Shown piece by piece: positions 43,673 through 52,068 of a DNA stretch of 64,000 bases (positions are counted from its first letter, which is position 1; every line of letters starts with the position of its first letter). The stretch is from Maritalea mobilis (GTDB lineage: Bacteria > Pseudomonadota > Alphaproteobacteria > Rhodobacterales > Rhodobacteraceae): the NCBI RefSeq assembly GCF_019800885.1, contig NZ_JAHVKE010000001.1, positions 1,488,001-1,552,000 on the forward strand. The letters are read 5' to 3'. Under the pieces are notes generated by a model. The model did not search any database. It had not been told where the DNA came from and worked only from the letters and a program-made list of their open reading frames with translations. Position numbers and translations under genes: made by a program.

Positions 43673-45172
43673 TCAGCCGTCCGTGGGCGCTGCCTCGTCG
43701 GTCGGTGTCGCTTCGCTGGTGTCGGGCTGGGCGGCGGGCTCCGGGGCGGCTTCGGCGCCGTCGCCGGAGAGCAGGCCGTTTTCCCAATCGCCCTCGATCA
43801 CTTCACCGCTGGCATAGCGCATCGTGCCCGCCCCCTGCCGGCGACCGTTCACGAACATGCCTTCATAGACGTCGCCATTCGAATAGGTGGCCGTCCCCAT
43901 CCCGTTGATTTCGCCGTCATCCCACGCGCCGGTATAGGTAAACCCGTCGGGCATCGTCAGCGTGCCTTGGCCCTCGCGTTGCCCGGCCACGAACTGACCC
44001 TCGTAGACGGTGCCGTCGGCATAGGTCGCCACCCCCTGGCCATGGCGCAGCCCGTCTTCCCACGCGCCTTCATAGCGATAACCGTCGGGATGGCTCATCA
44101 CGCCCTGCCCGTGCTGACGGGCATTCAGGAACTGCCCCTGGTAGACGAGGCCGTTTGCATAGCGCGCCGTGCCCGTCCCCTGGATCACACCATCGACCCA
44201 CTCCCCCTCGTAGGAGGAGCCGTCAGGATAAGTGATCGTGCCCATGCCGTGCGCCAGGTCGTTGCGGAACAACCCTTCGTAGACCGAGCCATCGGGATAG
44301 GTCACCTGCCCGGTTCCGGCGATGCGTCCTTCGCGCCACTCGCCGGTGTATAAATAGCCATCGGCCCCGGTGAAGGTGCCCTGACCATGGCGGCGGTCAT
44401 CGGCAAACGTGCCTTCGTAAACATCGCCATTGGCATAGGTCACGCGACCCTCGCCTTGCCGCTGACCGTTGACCAGCGTGCCGGTGTAGACGTCGCCATT
44501 GGGCTGGGTCAGCGTGCCTTCGCCGTTGATCTGGCCCTCGGCCCACTGGCCTTCGTAGACGACACCGTCCGCCATCTCCAACCGCCCGGTGCCCGATCGC
44601 TGACCGGCGACAAACTGGCCGGCGTAGACCGCGCCGTCGGGATAGGTGATCGTGCCCTCCCCTTCCTTCAGCCCGTTGGCCCACTGGCCCTCGTAGCGAT
44701 ACCCGTTCGGGCCGGTCATCACGCCTTGACCGTGATGCAGCGCGTTCAGGAATTGTCCGGTGTAGCTGACGCCGTTGGAATAATTCGCGGTGCCGGTCCC
44801 TTCGATCCGGCCCTCGACCCACTCGCCTTCGTAGGTGGAGCCATCGGCAAAGGTGATCGTTCCCTCGCCATTGGGTCGCCCGGCAAGGAACTGGCCTTCG
44901 TAGACCGAGCCATCGGGGAAACGGGCCACGCCCTGGCCGCGGATTTCTCCGTCGACCCATTCGCCGGTGTATTCATACCCGTTCGGCAGGCGGTAGGTGC
45001 CGGTGCCATGCTGCACGCCGTTGCGGAACTCGCCCTCGTAGATCCCGCCATTGTCATATTGCTGGATATCGACAGTGGCATCGCCATCCGCCTCCTGCGC
45101 CACGACCCCGGTCGCGACCATCGCCACGCCGAGGCCAGCCAGCATTCCTCGGACCCAATTCCCGCTCTGCAC
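43673..45172 (-). CDS. MORN-repeat protein with 18 full repeats
   Basis: The start is a GTG at 45172 after AGGGGGG (45181-45187). The 499-residue protein has a signal peptide (hydrophobic core MLAGLGVAMVATGVVAQ), so it is probably periplasmic or surface-exposed. Eighteen 23-residue MORN repeats (YEGxFxxGxxxGxGxxxxxDGxx) cover residues 45-458 (DNA 45040-43799), followed by one partial repeat and an acidic/proline-rich tail (AAPEPAAQPDTSEATP). The repeats fall in two blocks of nine. MORN proteins bind lipids or act as scaffolds; no function is known for this one. Neighbour genes share no clear theme. Confidence 0.92.
   Translation of the reverse strand: MQSGNWVRGMLAGLGVAMVATGVVAQEADGDATVDIQQYDNGGIYEGEFRNGVQHGTGTYRLPNGYEYTGEWVDGEIRGQGVARFPDGSVYEGQFLAGRPNGEGTITFADGSTYEGEWVEGRIEGTGTANYSNGVSYTGQFLNALHHGQGVMTGPNGYRYEGQWANGLKEGEGTITYPDGAVYAGQFVAGQRSGTGRLEMADGVVYEGQWAEGQINGEGTLTQPNGDVYTGTLVNGQRQGEGRVTYANGDVYEGTFADDRRHGQGTFTGADGYLYTGEWREGRIAGTGQVTYPDGSVYEGLFRNDLAHGMGTITYPDGSSYEGEWVDGVIQGTGTARYANGLVYQGQFLNARQHGQGVMSHPDGYRYEGAWEDGLRHGQGVATYADGTVYEGQFVAGQREGQGTLTMPDGFTYTGAWDDGEINGMGTATYSNGDVYEGMFVNGRRQGAGTMRYASGEVIEGDWENGLLSGDGAEAAPEPAAQPDTSEATPTDEAAPTDG
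43799..45040 (-). repeat. MORN coding repeats: 18 units of 69 bp in two nine-unit blocks
   Basis: Block 1 is 45040-44420 (units 1-9) and block 2 is 44419-43799 (units 10-18). Unit n aligns best with unit n+9. The second key residue alternates F, W, F, W along the array, and the alternation breaks only at units 9-10, as expected if an odd-numbered block of nine was duplicated. Confidence 0.75.
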
Positions 45173-45344
45173 CTTGTGTGCCCCCCTGTTCCGGAGCCGG
45201 TTTCCCTTTTCGACGAACAAGTTAGGTGACGACCCGCCCGCGCGCAATGTCTTTCCCCGGCAGGTCCCGGCGATGGCTTGGCCCCGCGCATGGGTCTGCT
45301 ATGAGAGGGGCGCGCGAGACGGACCGCAAAGGCAGGATGCACCC

Positions 45345-47009
45345 ATGGCCGACAGATTTCGCCTGACGCTGGCACAGTTGAACCCCACGGTCGGCGATTT
45401 GCGGGCCAATGCCCGCATCGCCCGCGAGGTCTGGGAAACCGCCAAGGCGGCCGGTGCAGACATGATCGCCTTTCCCGAGATGTTCATCACCGGTTACCAG
45501 TTGCAGGACCTCGTCAAGAAACCGGCCTTCGCGATGGATGTGCAGCGCGTGCTGGAGGAGTTGGCGGCGGATTGCGCGGACGGCCCGGCCATCGGCATCG
45601 GCGGCCCCCTGCCCGGCGGAGCCAAGCCGTTCAACGCCTATTTCGTCCTGCAAGGCGGCAAGATCGACGCGACGGTCCTCAAGCATCACCTGCCGAACTA
45701 CGCCGTGTTCGACGAGAAACGCTATTACTACGCGGGCGACCCGGCAGGCCCCGTGCGCGTCGGCCCAGTGCGGATCGGGATGCCGATCTGCGAGGATGCG
45801 TGGTTCGAGGATGTGACCGAGACACTGGCCGAGACCGGGGCCGAGATCCTGCTGGTGCCGAACGGCTCCCCGTACCACCGGGGCAAGATGGATATCCGTC
45901 AGGCACAGATGGTGGCCCGCGTGGTCGAAACCGGCCTGCCGCTGGTGTACCTCAACCTGCTGGGCGGACAGGACGACCAGATCTTTGACGGTGCGTCCTT
46001 CGTGCTGAACCCGCACGGGGTGCTGACGCACCAGATGCCCGCCTTCGAGCCCGCCCTGACCCATGTCGATTTCGAACACGGCCCCGAGGGATGGCTGGCC
46101 ATCGAGGGCGAGAAGGCCCACCTGCCCGACGCGTGGGAGGCCGACTATCATGCGATGGTGCTGGCCTTGGGCGATTACATGCGCAAGGCGGGGTTCTCGA
46201 AAGCCGTCTTGGGCCTGTCGGGCGGCGTGGACTCGGCCCTGGTGGCCGCCATCGCGTCGGACGCCCTCGGCCCCGAGAACGTGCGCTGCGTGATGCTGCC
46301 CTCGAAATATACCTCGGACATGTCGCTGGAAGATGCCGGGGAAACCGCGCGGCGGCTTGGCTGCCAGCTCGATACCGTGTCGATCGCGGGGGCCCATGAC
46401 GCGGTCGGCGATGCGCTATCGGACCTGTTCACTGGCCTCGCCCCGGACGTGACCGAGGAGAACATCCAATCCCGCCTGCGCGGAGTCATGCTGATGGCCA
46501 TCTCGAACAAGTTCGGGGAAATGCTGCTGACGACCGGCAACAAGTCCGAGGTCGCCGTGGGCTATTCCACTATCTACGGCGACATGGCGGGCGGCTACAA
46601 CCCGGTCAAGGACCTCTACAAGACCCGCGTTTTCGAGACCTGCCGCTGGCGCAACGCCAATCACCGCGACTGGATGGCCGGCCCCGCTGGCGAAGTCATC
46701 CCGCCCCGCGTCATCGACAAGCCCCCCACCGCCGAGCTGCGCGAGGATCAGAAGGACGAGGACAGCCTGCCGCCCTATGCCGATCTCGACGTGATGCTGG
46801 AAATGCTGATCGACAAGGAGGCCAGCGTCTCGGACGTGGTGGCCATGGGCTATGACCGGACGACCGTGAAGAAGATCGAAAGCCTGATCTACATCAACGA
46901 ATACAAGCGTTTCCAGGCCGCCCCCGGCGCGCGCCTGACAGAGCGCGCCTTCTGGCTCGACCGGCGCTATCCCATCGTCAACCGCTGGCGCGACACGCTG
47001 GACGAATGA
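45345..47009 (+). CDS. nadE: Glutamine-dependent NAD+ synthase
   Basis: The 554-residue enzyme makes NAD+ from deamido-NAD+ using glutamine. The N-terminal CN-hydrolase (glutaminase) domain has the triad Glu45, Lys113 and Cys149. The C-terminal synthetase domain has the P-loop SGGVDS (residues 292-297) and TGNKSEVAVGYSTIYGDMAGGYNPVKDLYKT. Length fits the two-domain form. The ATG at 45345 is chosen because the upstream frame overlaps the MORN gene on the other strand. A terminator follows directly after the stop. Confidence 0.96.
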   Translation: MADRFRLTLAQLNPTVGDLRANARIAREVWETAKAAGADMIAFPEMFITGYQLQDLVKKPAFAMDVQRVLEELAADCADGPAIGIGGPLPGGAKPFNAYFVLQGGKIDATVLKHHLPNYAVFDEKRYYYAGDPAGPVRVGPVRIGMPICEDAWFEDVTETLAETGAEILLVPNGSPYHRGKMDIRQAQMVARVVETGLPLVYLNLLGGQDDQIFDGASFVLNPHGVLTHQMPAFEPALTHVDFEHGPEGWLAIEGEKAHLPDAWEADYHAMVLALGDYMRKAGFSKAVLGLSGGVDSALVAAIASDALGPENVRCVMLPSKYTSDMSLEDAGETARRLGCQLDTVSIAGAHDAVGDALSDLFTGLAPDVTEENIQSRLRGVMLMAISNKFGEMLLTTGNKSEVAVGYSTIYGDMAGGYNPVKDLYKTRVFETCRWRNANHRDWMAGPAGEVIPPRVIDKPPTAELREDQKDEDSLPPYADLDVMLEMLIDKEASVSDVVAMGYDRTTVKKIESLIYINEYKRFQAAPGARLTERAFWLDRRYPIVNRWRDTLDE

Positions 47010-47010
47010 A

Positions 47011-47036
47011 AAAGGGCGCCCGGTCGGGCGCCCTTT
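47011..47036. terminator. Bidirectional terminator between nadE and DUF1150 genes
   Basis: An 11-bp stem (47011-47021 with 47026-47036), loop GGTC, with A run before and T run within the arm. It ends nadE on the plus strand and can end the hsp20-DUF1150 message on the minus strand. Confidence 0.75.
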
Positions 47037-47056
47037 CCATGTCGGATGCAGTCAGG

Positions 47057-47284
47057 TCAGTGCACGCTGACCGGCGTCATGTCGTTCTGGCGCGCGACCA
47101 CGAAGGCCAGGTGCCGGTCCTTGACAAGGGCAAGCTGCTCGCCCGTCTCGGACCCGATTGCATAGATCTCTTCCAGCCCTTCGGCCTGCTCGCGCACTTC
47201 TCTCGGAAGGTCGGCAACGGCGACCTTGCGGATGTAAACGATGGGCCGACCCTGGGTTTCGGCAGCGGAATTGCGTTCATTCAT
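47057..47284 (-). CDS. DUF1150 family protein
   Basis: The 75-residue protein has the DUF1150 signature IVYIRKVAVADLPREVREQAEGLEEIYAIGSETGEQLALVKDRHLAFVVARQNDMTPVSVH. This small family is widespread in alphaproteobacteria and is often found next to an Hsp20 gene; here the gap is 14 bases. It is likely a heat-shock-inducible cytoplasmic protein of unknown biochemistry. Its translation probably depends on the hsp20 transcript from the promoter at 47805-47833. Confidence 0.9.
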   Translation of the reverse strand: MNERNSAAETQGRPIVYIRKVAVADLPREVREQAEGLEEIYAIGSETGEQLALVKDRHLAFVVARQNDMTPVSVH

Positions 47285-47298
47285 GACATCACCCTTTC

Positions 47299-47727
47299 TT
47301 ACTGGTCCGCCTTCGCGGTGTTGTTGATCCGGATCGTCTGTACCACGCTGTCGGGCACGGCACGTTTCAGGTCGATATGCAGAAGACCATGCTCCATCGA
47401 GGCACCGGCCACCTCGACCCCGTCGGCCATCACGAAGCTGCGTTGGAATTGCCGCGCCGCGATCCCCCGATGCAGGAAGACACGCGCGTCTTCATCCTCG
47501 CGCTGCTTGCCGCGGATCACCAACTGGCGGTCCTCGACGGTGATCGACAGGTCATTCTCGGCGAACCCGGCCACGGCCAGCGTGATGCGATAGGCGTTCT
47601 CGCCCCGCTGTTCGATATTGTAAGGCGGGTAGCCGTCATTGCCGGATTTCGCGGTGCGCTCCACCAGGCGTTCCAGCTGGTCGAACCCAAGAAGAAAAGG
47701 GTGCGACCCAAGGGTTAGTTTCGTCAT
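47299..47727 (-). CDS. Small heat-shock protein Hsp20
   Basis: The 142-residue protein has an alpha-crystallin domain: FLLGFDQLERLVER, then PPYNIEQRGENAYRITLAVAGFAENDLSITVEDRQLVIRGKQ, and GVEVAGASMEHGLLHIDLKR. The C-terminal extension ends IRINNTAKADQ. Small heat-shock proteins hold unfolding proteins for refolding by DnaK. The start at 47727 is chosen over an upstream frame that lacks family similarity. An RpoH-type promoter lies about 80-110 bases upstream; the gene is followed by DUF1150. Confidence 0.95.
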   Translation of the reverse strand: MTKLTLGSHPFLLGFDQLERLVERTAKSGNDGYPPYNIEQRGENAYRITLAVAGFAENDLSITVEDRQLVIRGKQREDEDARVFLHRGIAARQFQRSFVMADGVEVAGASMEHGLLHIDLKRAVPDSVVQTIRINNTAKADQ

Positions 47728-47804
47728 CAGGCACATCCTTTGCACGAAAGCGATCTGCGGTCGGACACTGCCCCGGTCATCGGCGACAGCGTGCTCATGC
47801 AAAA

Positions 47805-47833
47805 ATATGGGGTGTTCACCCACCCGGCGCAAG
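47805..47833 (-). promoter_or_regulatory. RpoH (sigma-32) type promoter of hsp20
   Basis: On the minus strand CTTGCG (47833-47828) and CCCCATAT (47812-47805) are separated by 15 bases. This resembles the heat-shock sigma consensus (CTTG... and CCCATNT). The -10 end is about 78 bases from the hsp20 start. Assignment by pattern only. Confidence 0.65.
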
Positions 47834-47933
47834 ATGCCACGCCCTGCGCGACAGGCTTTGCGCCGGGCCGCTTTGCGTGTATCTTCGTCGGGCTGATCCC
47901 GCGCGCGACGGATCTGGGGGACGACCGATAAAC

Positions 47934-48152
47934 ATGAACGCACCCACCGAGATGAGCCACGAGGACGTTTTGCGCGTCAAACTCGAGGTTTTGCGCCGTG
48001 AGCACCGCGACCTGGACGACGCGATCGACGCCCTCCAGCAGGCGGTCAATCCAGACCAGCTGACCCTGCGCCGCCTGAAGAAGCAGAAGCTCGCCCTGAA
48101 GGACGAGATCTCGCGCATCGAGGACGAGTTGACGCCGGACATCATCGCCTGA
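47934..48152 (+). CDS. YdcH/DUF465 family protein
   Basis: The 72-residue protein is mostly coiled coil: LRVKLEVLRREHRDLDDAIDALQQAVNPDQLTLRRLKKQKLALKDEISRIEDEL. This matches the YdcH (DUF465) family of small helical hairpins. The function is unknown. The ATG at 47934 is chosen, with GGGGGA at 47916-47921. It is divergent from hsp20 and about 130 bases before purE. It may be the only gene of a short transcript. Confidence 0.88.
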   Translation: MNAPTEMSHEDVLRVKLEVLRREHRDLDDAIDALQQAVNPDQLTLRRLKKQKLALKDEISRIEDELTPDIIA

Positions 48153-48281
48153 GTTCCGATGGCGTCGACATGATGCCGATCCGTCCACCAAGCCTGAACC
48201 ACCCGTTCTCTGCCGCATTGCGCCGCCCCCGCCCGTCGCTATAGTGCGCCGCTCAAGACGCAGGCGGATGGAGTGCGGCCT

Positions 48282-48770
48282 ATGGCGAAGATCGAAGTGG
48301 GCATCATCATGGGCAGCCAGTCCGACTGGCCCACGATGAAGGAAGCGGCCGATATTCTCGACGCGCTGTCCGTCCCTTACGAGACACGGATCGTGTCGGC
48401 CCATCGCACCCCGGACCGCCTGTGGGACTACGGCAAGTCCGCCGCGGACCGTGGCCTGAAGGTGATCATTGCGGGCGCGGGCGGCGCGGCGCATCTGCCC
48501 GGCATGATGGCCTCGAAAACCCGCGTTCCCGTGATCGGCGTGCCGGTCCAGACAAAGGCGCTTTCGGGCGTGGATTCGCTCTATTCGATCGTCCAGATGC
48601 CACGCGGCTTTCCCGTGGCCACCATGGCCATCGGCGCGGCCGGGGCCTGCAACGCGGGGCTGATGGCCGCCGGAATCCTCGCCACCTCGGACCCCGACCT
48701 TGCCCAGCGCCTCGACCAGTGGCGCGCGGACCTGTCGGCCTCCATCCCCGAGGTGCCCAGCGATGACTGA
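48282..48770 (+). CDS. purE: N5-carboxyaminoimidazole ribonucleotide mutase
   Basis: The 162-residue enzyme converts N5-CAIR to CAIR in purine synthesis. GSQSDWPTM near residues 11-19, SAHRTPDRL and [17 protein letters not shown] are PurE signatures. It overlaps purK by 8 bases (ATGACTGA), so the partner enzymes are coupled. The ATG at 48282 is chosen over an upstream in-frame ATG three codons earlier, as the family starts there. Confidence 0.96.
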   Translation: MAKIEVGIIMGSQSDWPTMKEAADILDALSVPYETRIVSAHRTPDRLWDYGKSAADRGLKVIIAGAGGAAHLPGMMASKTRVPVIGVPVQTKALSGVDSLYSIVQMPRGFPVATMAIGAAGACNAGLMAAGILATSDPDLAQRLDQWRADLSASIPEVPSDD

Positions 48771-49836
48771 TCCGCTCCCCTCCGGCTCGACCATCGGTAT
48801 CCTCGGCGGCGGTCAGTTGGGCCGGATGCTCGCCATGGCCGCCGCACGCCTTGGCTATCGCACGCATATTTTCGAGCCGGGCGCCGCCCCCGCCGCCGAT
48901 GTCGCGCATGACTGGACGCAGGCGCCCTACGACGATGCCGAGGCGCTGGCCCGCTTCGCCGCCGCCTGCGATGTCATCACCTACGAGTTCGAGAACATCC
49001 CGGCCCCCGCGCTCGATATCCTCTCCGCCGACACCCCGCTCTTCCCGTCGCGGCGCGCGCTCGAGGTCAGCCAGGATCGGTTGACGGAAAAGACATTCCT
49101 CAAGGGTATCGACCTCCAGGTCGCCCCCTTCGCCGCCGTGACCGCCGCCGACGATCTGCCCGGCGCGCTGGCCGAAACTGGCGTGCCCGCCATCCTGAAA
49201 ACCCGCCGCTTCGGCTATGACGGGAAGGGGCAGGCCCGCGTGATGGCCGAGGCCGAGGCCGAAGCCGCGCTGGCCAGCCTGCAAGGCGCCCCCGCGATCG
49301 CCGAGGGGTTCATCGACTTCTCGATGGAAATCAGCGTGATTGCCGCCCGCGCGCAGGATGGTTCCGTCTCGGCCTTCGACCCCGGCCAGAACGTCCACCG
49401 TTACGGCATCCTCGCCACGACCACGGTGCCCGCGCCCATCCCGGCATCGCTCAGAACCGATGCGGTGCTGCTTGCGTCACGGATCCTGACCGAACTGAAT
49501 TACGTGGGCGTCATGGGGGTGGAGCTGTTCGTGACGCCAACAGGCCTTGTCGTGAACGAGATCGCCCCGCGCGTGCATAATTCCGGGCATTGGACACAGG
49601 CCGGATGCGCCGTCGACCAATTCGAACAACATATCCGCGCGGTGACCGGCTGGCCCCTCGGCAATGGCGAACGGCACGCCAATGTCGTGATGGAAAACCT
49701 GATCGGCGACGACGTGGACCGCGCGCCTGCACTGGCCGCGGAACCGGGCGTTCAGGTACACCTCTACGGCAAGGCCGAGACGCGCCCGGGCCGGAAAATG
49801 GGCCACGTCAATCGCGTCACCGGTCCGACCAACTAG
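48763..49836 (+). CDS. purK: N5-carboxyaminoimidazole ribonucleotide synthase
   Basis: The 357-residue ATP-grasp enzyme carboxylates AIR with bicarbonate and ATP to N5-CAIR, the substrate of PurE. Signatures are [45 protein letters not shown], and the C-terminal [14 protein letters not shown]. It follows purE with an 8-base overlap and ends 15 bases before dispersed element copy C. Confidence 0.96.
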   Translation: MTDPLPSGSTIGILGGGQLGRMLAMAAARLGYRTHIFEPGAAPAADVAHDWTQAPYDDAEALARFAAACDVITYEFENIPAPALDILSADTPLFPSRRALEVSQDRLTEKTFLKGIDLQVAPFAAVTAADDLPGALAETGVPAILKTRRFGYDGKGQARVMAEAEAEAALASLQGAPAIAEGFIDFSMEISVIAARAQDGSVSAFDPGQNVHRYGILATTTVPAPIPASLRTDAVLLASRILTELNYVGVMGVELFVTPTGLVVNEIAPRVHNSGHWTQAGCAVDQFEQHIRAVTGWPLGNGERHANVVMENLIGDDVDRAPALAAEPGVQVHLYGKAETRPGRKMGHVNRVTGPTN

Positions 49837-49851
49837 CAGGTCGCTTTCAAG

Positions 49852-49928
49852 CCCCTTCATCTTGGCTAAAAAACTCCCGCGCGGAGCGCACAAGCGTCCC
49901 AAGGGGCTCGATGCCCCTTGGGACGCTT
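49852..49928. repeat. Dispersed 3'-UTR element, copy C, with 16-bp hairpin
   Basis: The core at 49852-49877 reads CCCCTTCATCTTGGC then TAAAAAACTCC, the reverse complement of copy B's core with a variable middle. It starts 15 bases after the purK stop. A perfect 16-bp stem (49892-49907 with 49913-49928, loop TCGAT) follows and can terminate both purK and the convergent lipase message. Confidence 0.7.
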
Positions 49929-49958
49929 CACCGGGCGACGTCGAAGACGGCGCAACCG

Positions 49959-50690
49959 CTACTCGATGATCTCTTCAACCGCGTCGAGGAATTCCAAGTC
50001 GTGGTCGAAAGCGCCCTCGCGCAGGAAGGTCACCACCTCGGCGATGACCAGCGGGTTGTTCATCATGAAAGTATGCGTGACGGGCAGAACAATATGATCG
50101 GCCATCCCGGCGACCCGGGTCCGTTCGACGGCGACCTTGCCATCGTCCGGTCCGGGGATCAGGGCCGAATAGATCGGGTTCAGCGTGCGATCCCCCGCGA
50201 TCACCCCAAGCTCGAAATCAACGTCCGGCAGCGACCGGGGCAAATCTTCTGCCCCCGTGCCAAGCTGCATCCCCGCCGGTCCGTTCATCCATTCGAAAGG
50301 TTCCAGTGGCCCCAGCACATCGACCAGTTCCGACCCGCCGTTCGGCGGCGCCAGCATGACCACGCGCCCCAGCCGGACGGGCCGGTGCAGCGACACCCAG
50401 TAGCGCAGCAGGATCCCCCCCATGGAGTGGGTCACGAAATGCACCCGATCCGCCCCGCATTGCGCCAGGGCCGGCAAAAGCGTCTGCGGCGCCAGTTCGG
50501 CAATCGAGGCGCGGGTCGATGGATAACCGCGGTTGATCACGCGGTAGCCCTCCGCCTCAAGCGCCTCCTGCATGACGATCAGCGACGCTTCCGTCCTCGC
50601 CAGCCCGTGCAAGAGCACGACGCAGTCCTCGGCCCGTGCCGGGATAGCGGCGGTGCAGAAAAACAGGAACAGGGCAAGACACCTCGGCAT
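49959..50690 (-). CDS. Secreted alpha/beta hydrolase (triacylglycerol lipase-like)
   Basis: The 243-residue protein has a signal peptide ([20 protein letters not shown]) and an alpha/beta hydrolase domain with an N-terminal [10 protein letters not shown] (oxyanion loop), nucleophile elbow THSMGG (Ser89), and catalytic Asp and His probably in [10 protein letters not shown] and [11 protein letters not shown]. It resembles PGAP1/LipA-type lipases or esterases. Two cysteines (C23, C78) may bond in the periplasm. The ATG at 50690 is chosen since the upstream frame lacks a signal peptide. It is convergent with purK. Confidence 0.85.
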   Translation of the reverse strand: MPRCLALFLFFCTAAIPARAEDCVVLLHGLARTEASLIVMQEALEAEGYRVINRGYPSTRASIAELAPQTLLPALAQCGADRVHFVTHSMGGILLRYWVSLHRPVRLGRVVMLAPPNGGSELVDVLGPLEPFEWMNGPAGMQLGTGAEDLPRSLPDVDFELGVIAGDRTLNPIYSALIPGPDDGKVAVERTRVAGMADHIVLPVTHTFMMNNPLVIAEVVTFLREGAFDHDLEFLDAVEEIIE

Positions 50691-50767
50691 GGCCGAAAGA
50701 TAAGGTATGTCCGCCCCCCCTGCGAGGGGGCTTGCCGCGAACGCAGCGTCATTGCAGGCTGGCGCGG

Positions 50768-51220
50768 ATGTCACGCCCCAACAATCGCCCCCGCCTCGCC
50801 GTGCGCGGCCTTCTTCTGATCGAGGACCGGCTGCTGCTGGTCAACGCCTGGGGGGGCGGCAAATCCGATCTGCTCTGTGCCCCCGGCGGCGGGGTGGAGC
50901 CGCATTCTTCCCTGCATGACAACCTCATCCGCGAGTTCCACGAAGAAACCGGCCTGACGATAGAGGTCGGCGCCCCTTGCCTCGTGAACGAGTTCCACTC
51001 TCGCGCGCGGGATTTCCACCAGGTGGATGTCTATTTCCGGGTCCGGCTCGTCTCGGGCGACCCGTTCGCCCCCTGGACCGATCCCGAAGGCGTCGTCACT
51101 GACCGGATCCTGGCCACCCGGGCCGAGATGGCACGGCTGCGCTACAAGCCCGACATCCTGCCGGAGATCGCCTGGAGCGACGGCGTGGCCTACGATCCCC
51201 TCGAACCCCTCATCATGTGA
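50768..51220 (+). CDS. NUDIX hydrolase
   Basis: The 150-residue protein contains a Nudix box, GGGVEPHSS...REFHEETGL, about residues 40-65. The REUXEE core is intact, but the first conserved Glu of the box is a Ser. It begins [18 protein letters not shown], a typical Nudix first strand. It probably hydrolyses a nucleoside diphosphate derivative; the substrate is unknown. The 3' end overlaps the convergent EamA gene by 31 bases. Confidence 0.9.
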   Translation: MSRPNNRPRLAVRGLLLIEDRLLLVNAWGGGKSDLLCAPGGGVEPHSSLHDNLIREFHEETGLTIEVGAPCLVNEFHSRARDFHQVDVYFRVRLVSGDPFAPWTDPEGVVTDRILATRAEMARLRYKPDILPEIAWSDGVAYDPLEPLIM

Positions 51221-52068
51221 ACCGCGCCGAGGCCGTAGGCGATCCCACCGAGGGTCAGCGCCCCTGCGCCCAGCATCCGCAGCCTCAGGACTTCACCCAA
51301 CAGGATCACGCCGGCAGCCGCCGCGATGACCGGGACCGAGAGTTGCACAAGCCCCGAGACCGAGGCCGCCATCTTGGGCAGCACCCCATACCAAAGCGCA
51401 TAGCCCAGACCCGACGTGACCGCGCCTGAAATCGCAGCGAGTGCGAGGCCGTAGTCGGTCGGGGCCGCAGCCTCGGGCGAGGCAGGCAGCACCAGCACAG
51501 GCAGCAGGCAGAGCGGCGCGGCCCAGGCGAAATTCGCTGCCGTCTCGGCCAGGGGATCGGTCGCGCCCCGCCCGGCGAGGGAATAGACACCCCATCCAAT
51601 TCCGGCGACCAGCATCGCGGCCGCGGCGATGGGCGGCACGCTGACGCTGCCCGCGGGCCAGATCAGCCACGCCAAGCCGCCAAGCGCCACGCCAGCCCCG
51701 ATCCACCGGCGCACCGGTGGGCGGTCACCGCCCATCACGCCGCCCGCAAACATCGTGACCTGAACCGCCCCGAACAGGATCAACGCGCCCAGCCCCGCAT
51801 CGATCTGAACATAGGCGATGGAGAAGCCCAGCAGGTAGAGCGTGAGGGCCCCCGCGCCGACGACGCGCCTTGCCTTCAGGACCGGAACACAGCGACGCCG
51901 GGCAAGGACCAGCGCGGACAGGACAAGCGCGCCGGACACGGCCCGCACGATCGCGAAGGACAGCGCGTCGATCTCGCCCGCGCCGACGGCGGCGCGATTG
52001 AGGATCGAGTTCGCGGCGAAGGCCAGCATGGCCAGCGTCACCAACGCGGAGAGGCGAAAGGCGCTCAT
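51190..52068 (-). CDS. EamA/DMT-family transporter
   Basis: The 292-residue inner-membrane protein has about ten hydrophobic helices in two EamA repeats (first begins RLSALVTLAMLAFAANSILNRAAVGAG; second near IAAAAMLVAGIGWGVYSLAGRG). EamA transporters export metabolites or amino acids. It overlaps the PhnM-like gene by 4 bases (ATGA) and follows it on the minus strand, so the two are co-translated. Its 3' end overlaps the nudix gene's 3' end by 31 bases. Confidence 0.9.
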   Translation of the reverse strand: MSAFRLSALVTLAMLAFAANSILNRAAVGAGEIDALSFAIVRAVSGALVLSALVLARRRCVPVLKARRVVGAGALTLYLLGFSIAYVQIDAGLGALILFGAVQVTMFAGGVMGGDRPPVRRWIGAGVALGGLAWLIWPAGSVSVPPIAAAAMLVAGIGWGVYSLAGRGATDPLAETAANFAWAAPLCLLPVLVLPASPEAAAPTDYGLALAAISGAVTSGLGYALWYGVLPKMAASVSGLVQLSVPVIAAAAGVILLGEVLRLRMLGAGALTLGGIAYGLGAVHMMRGSRGS

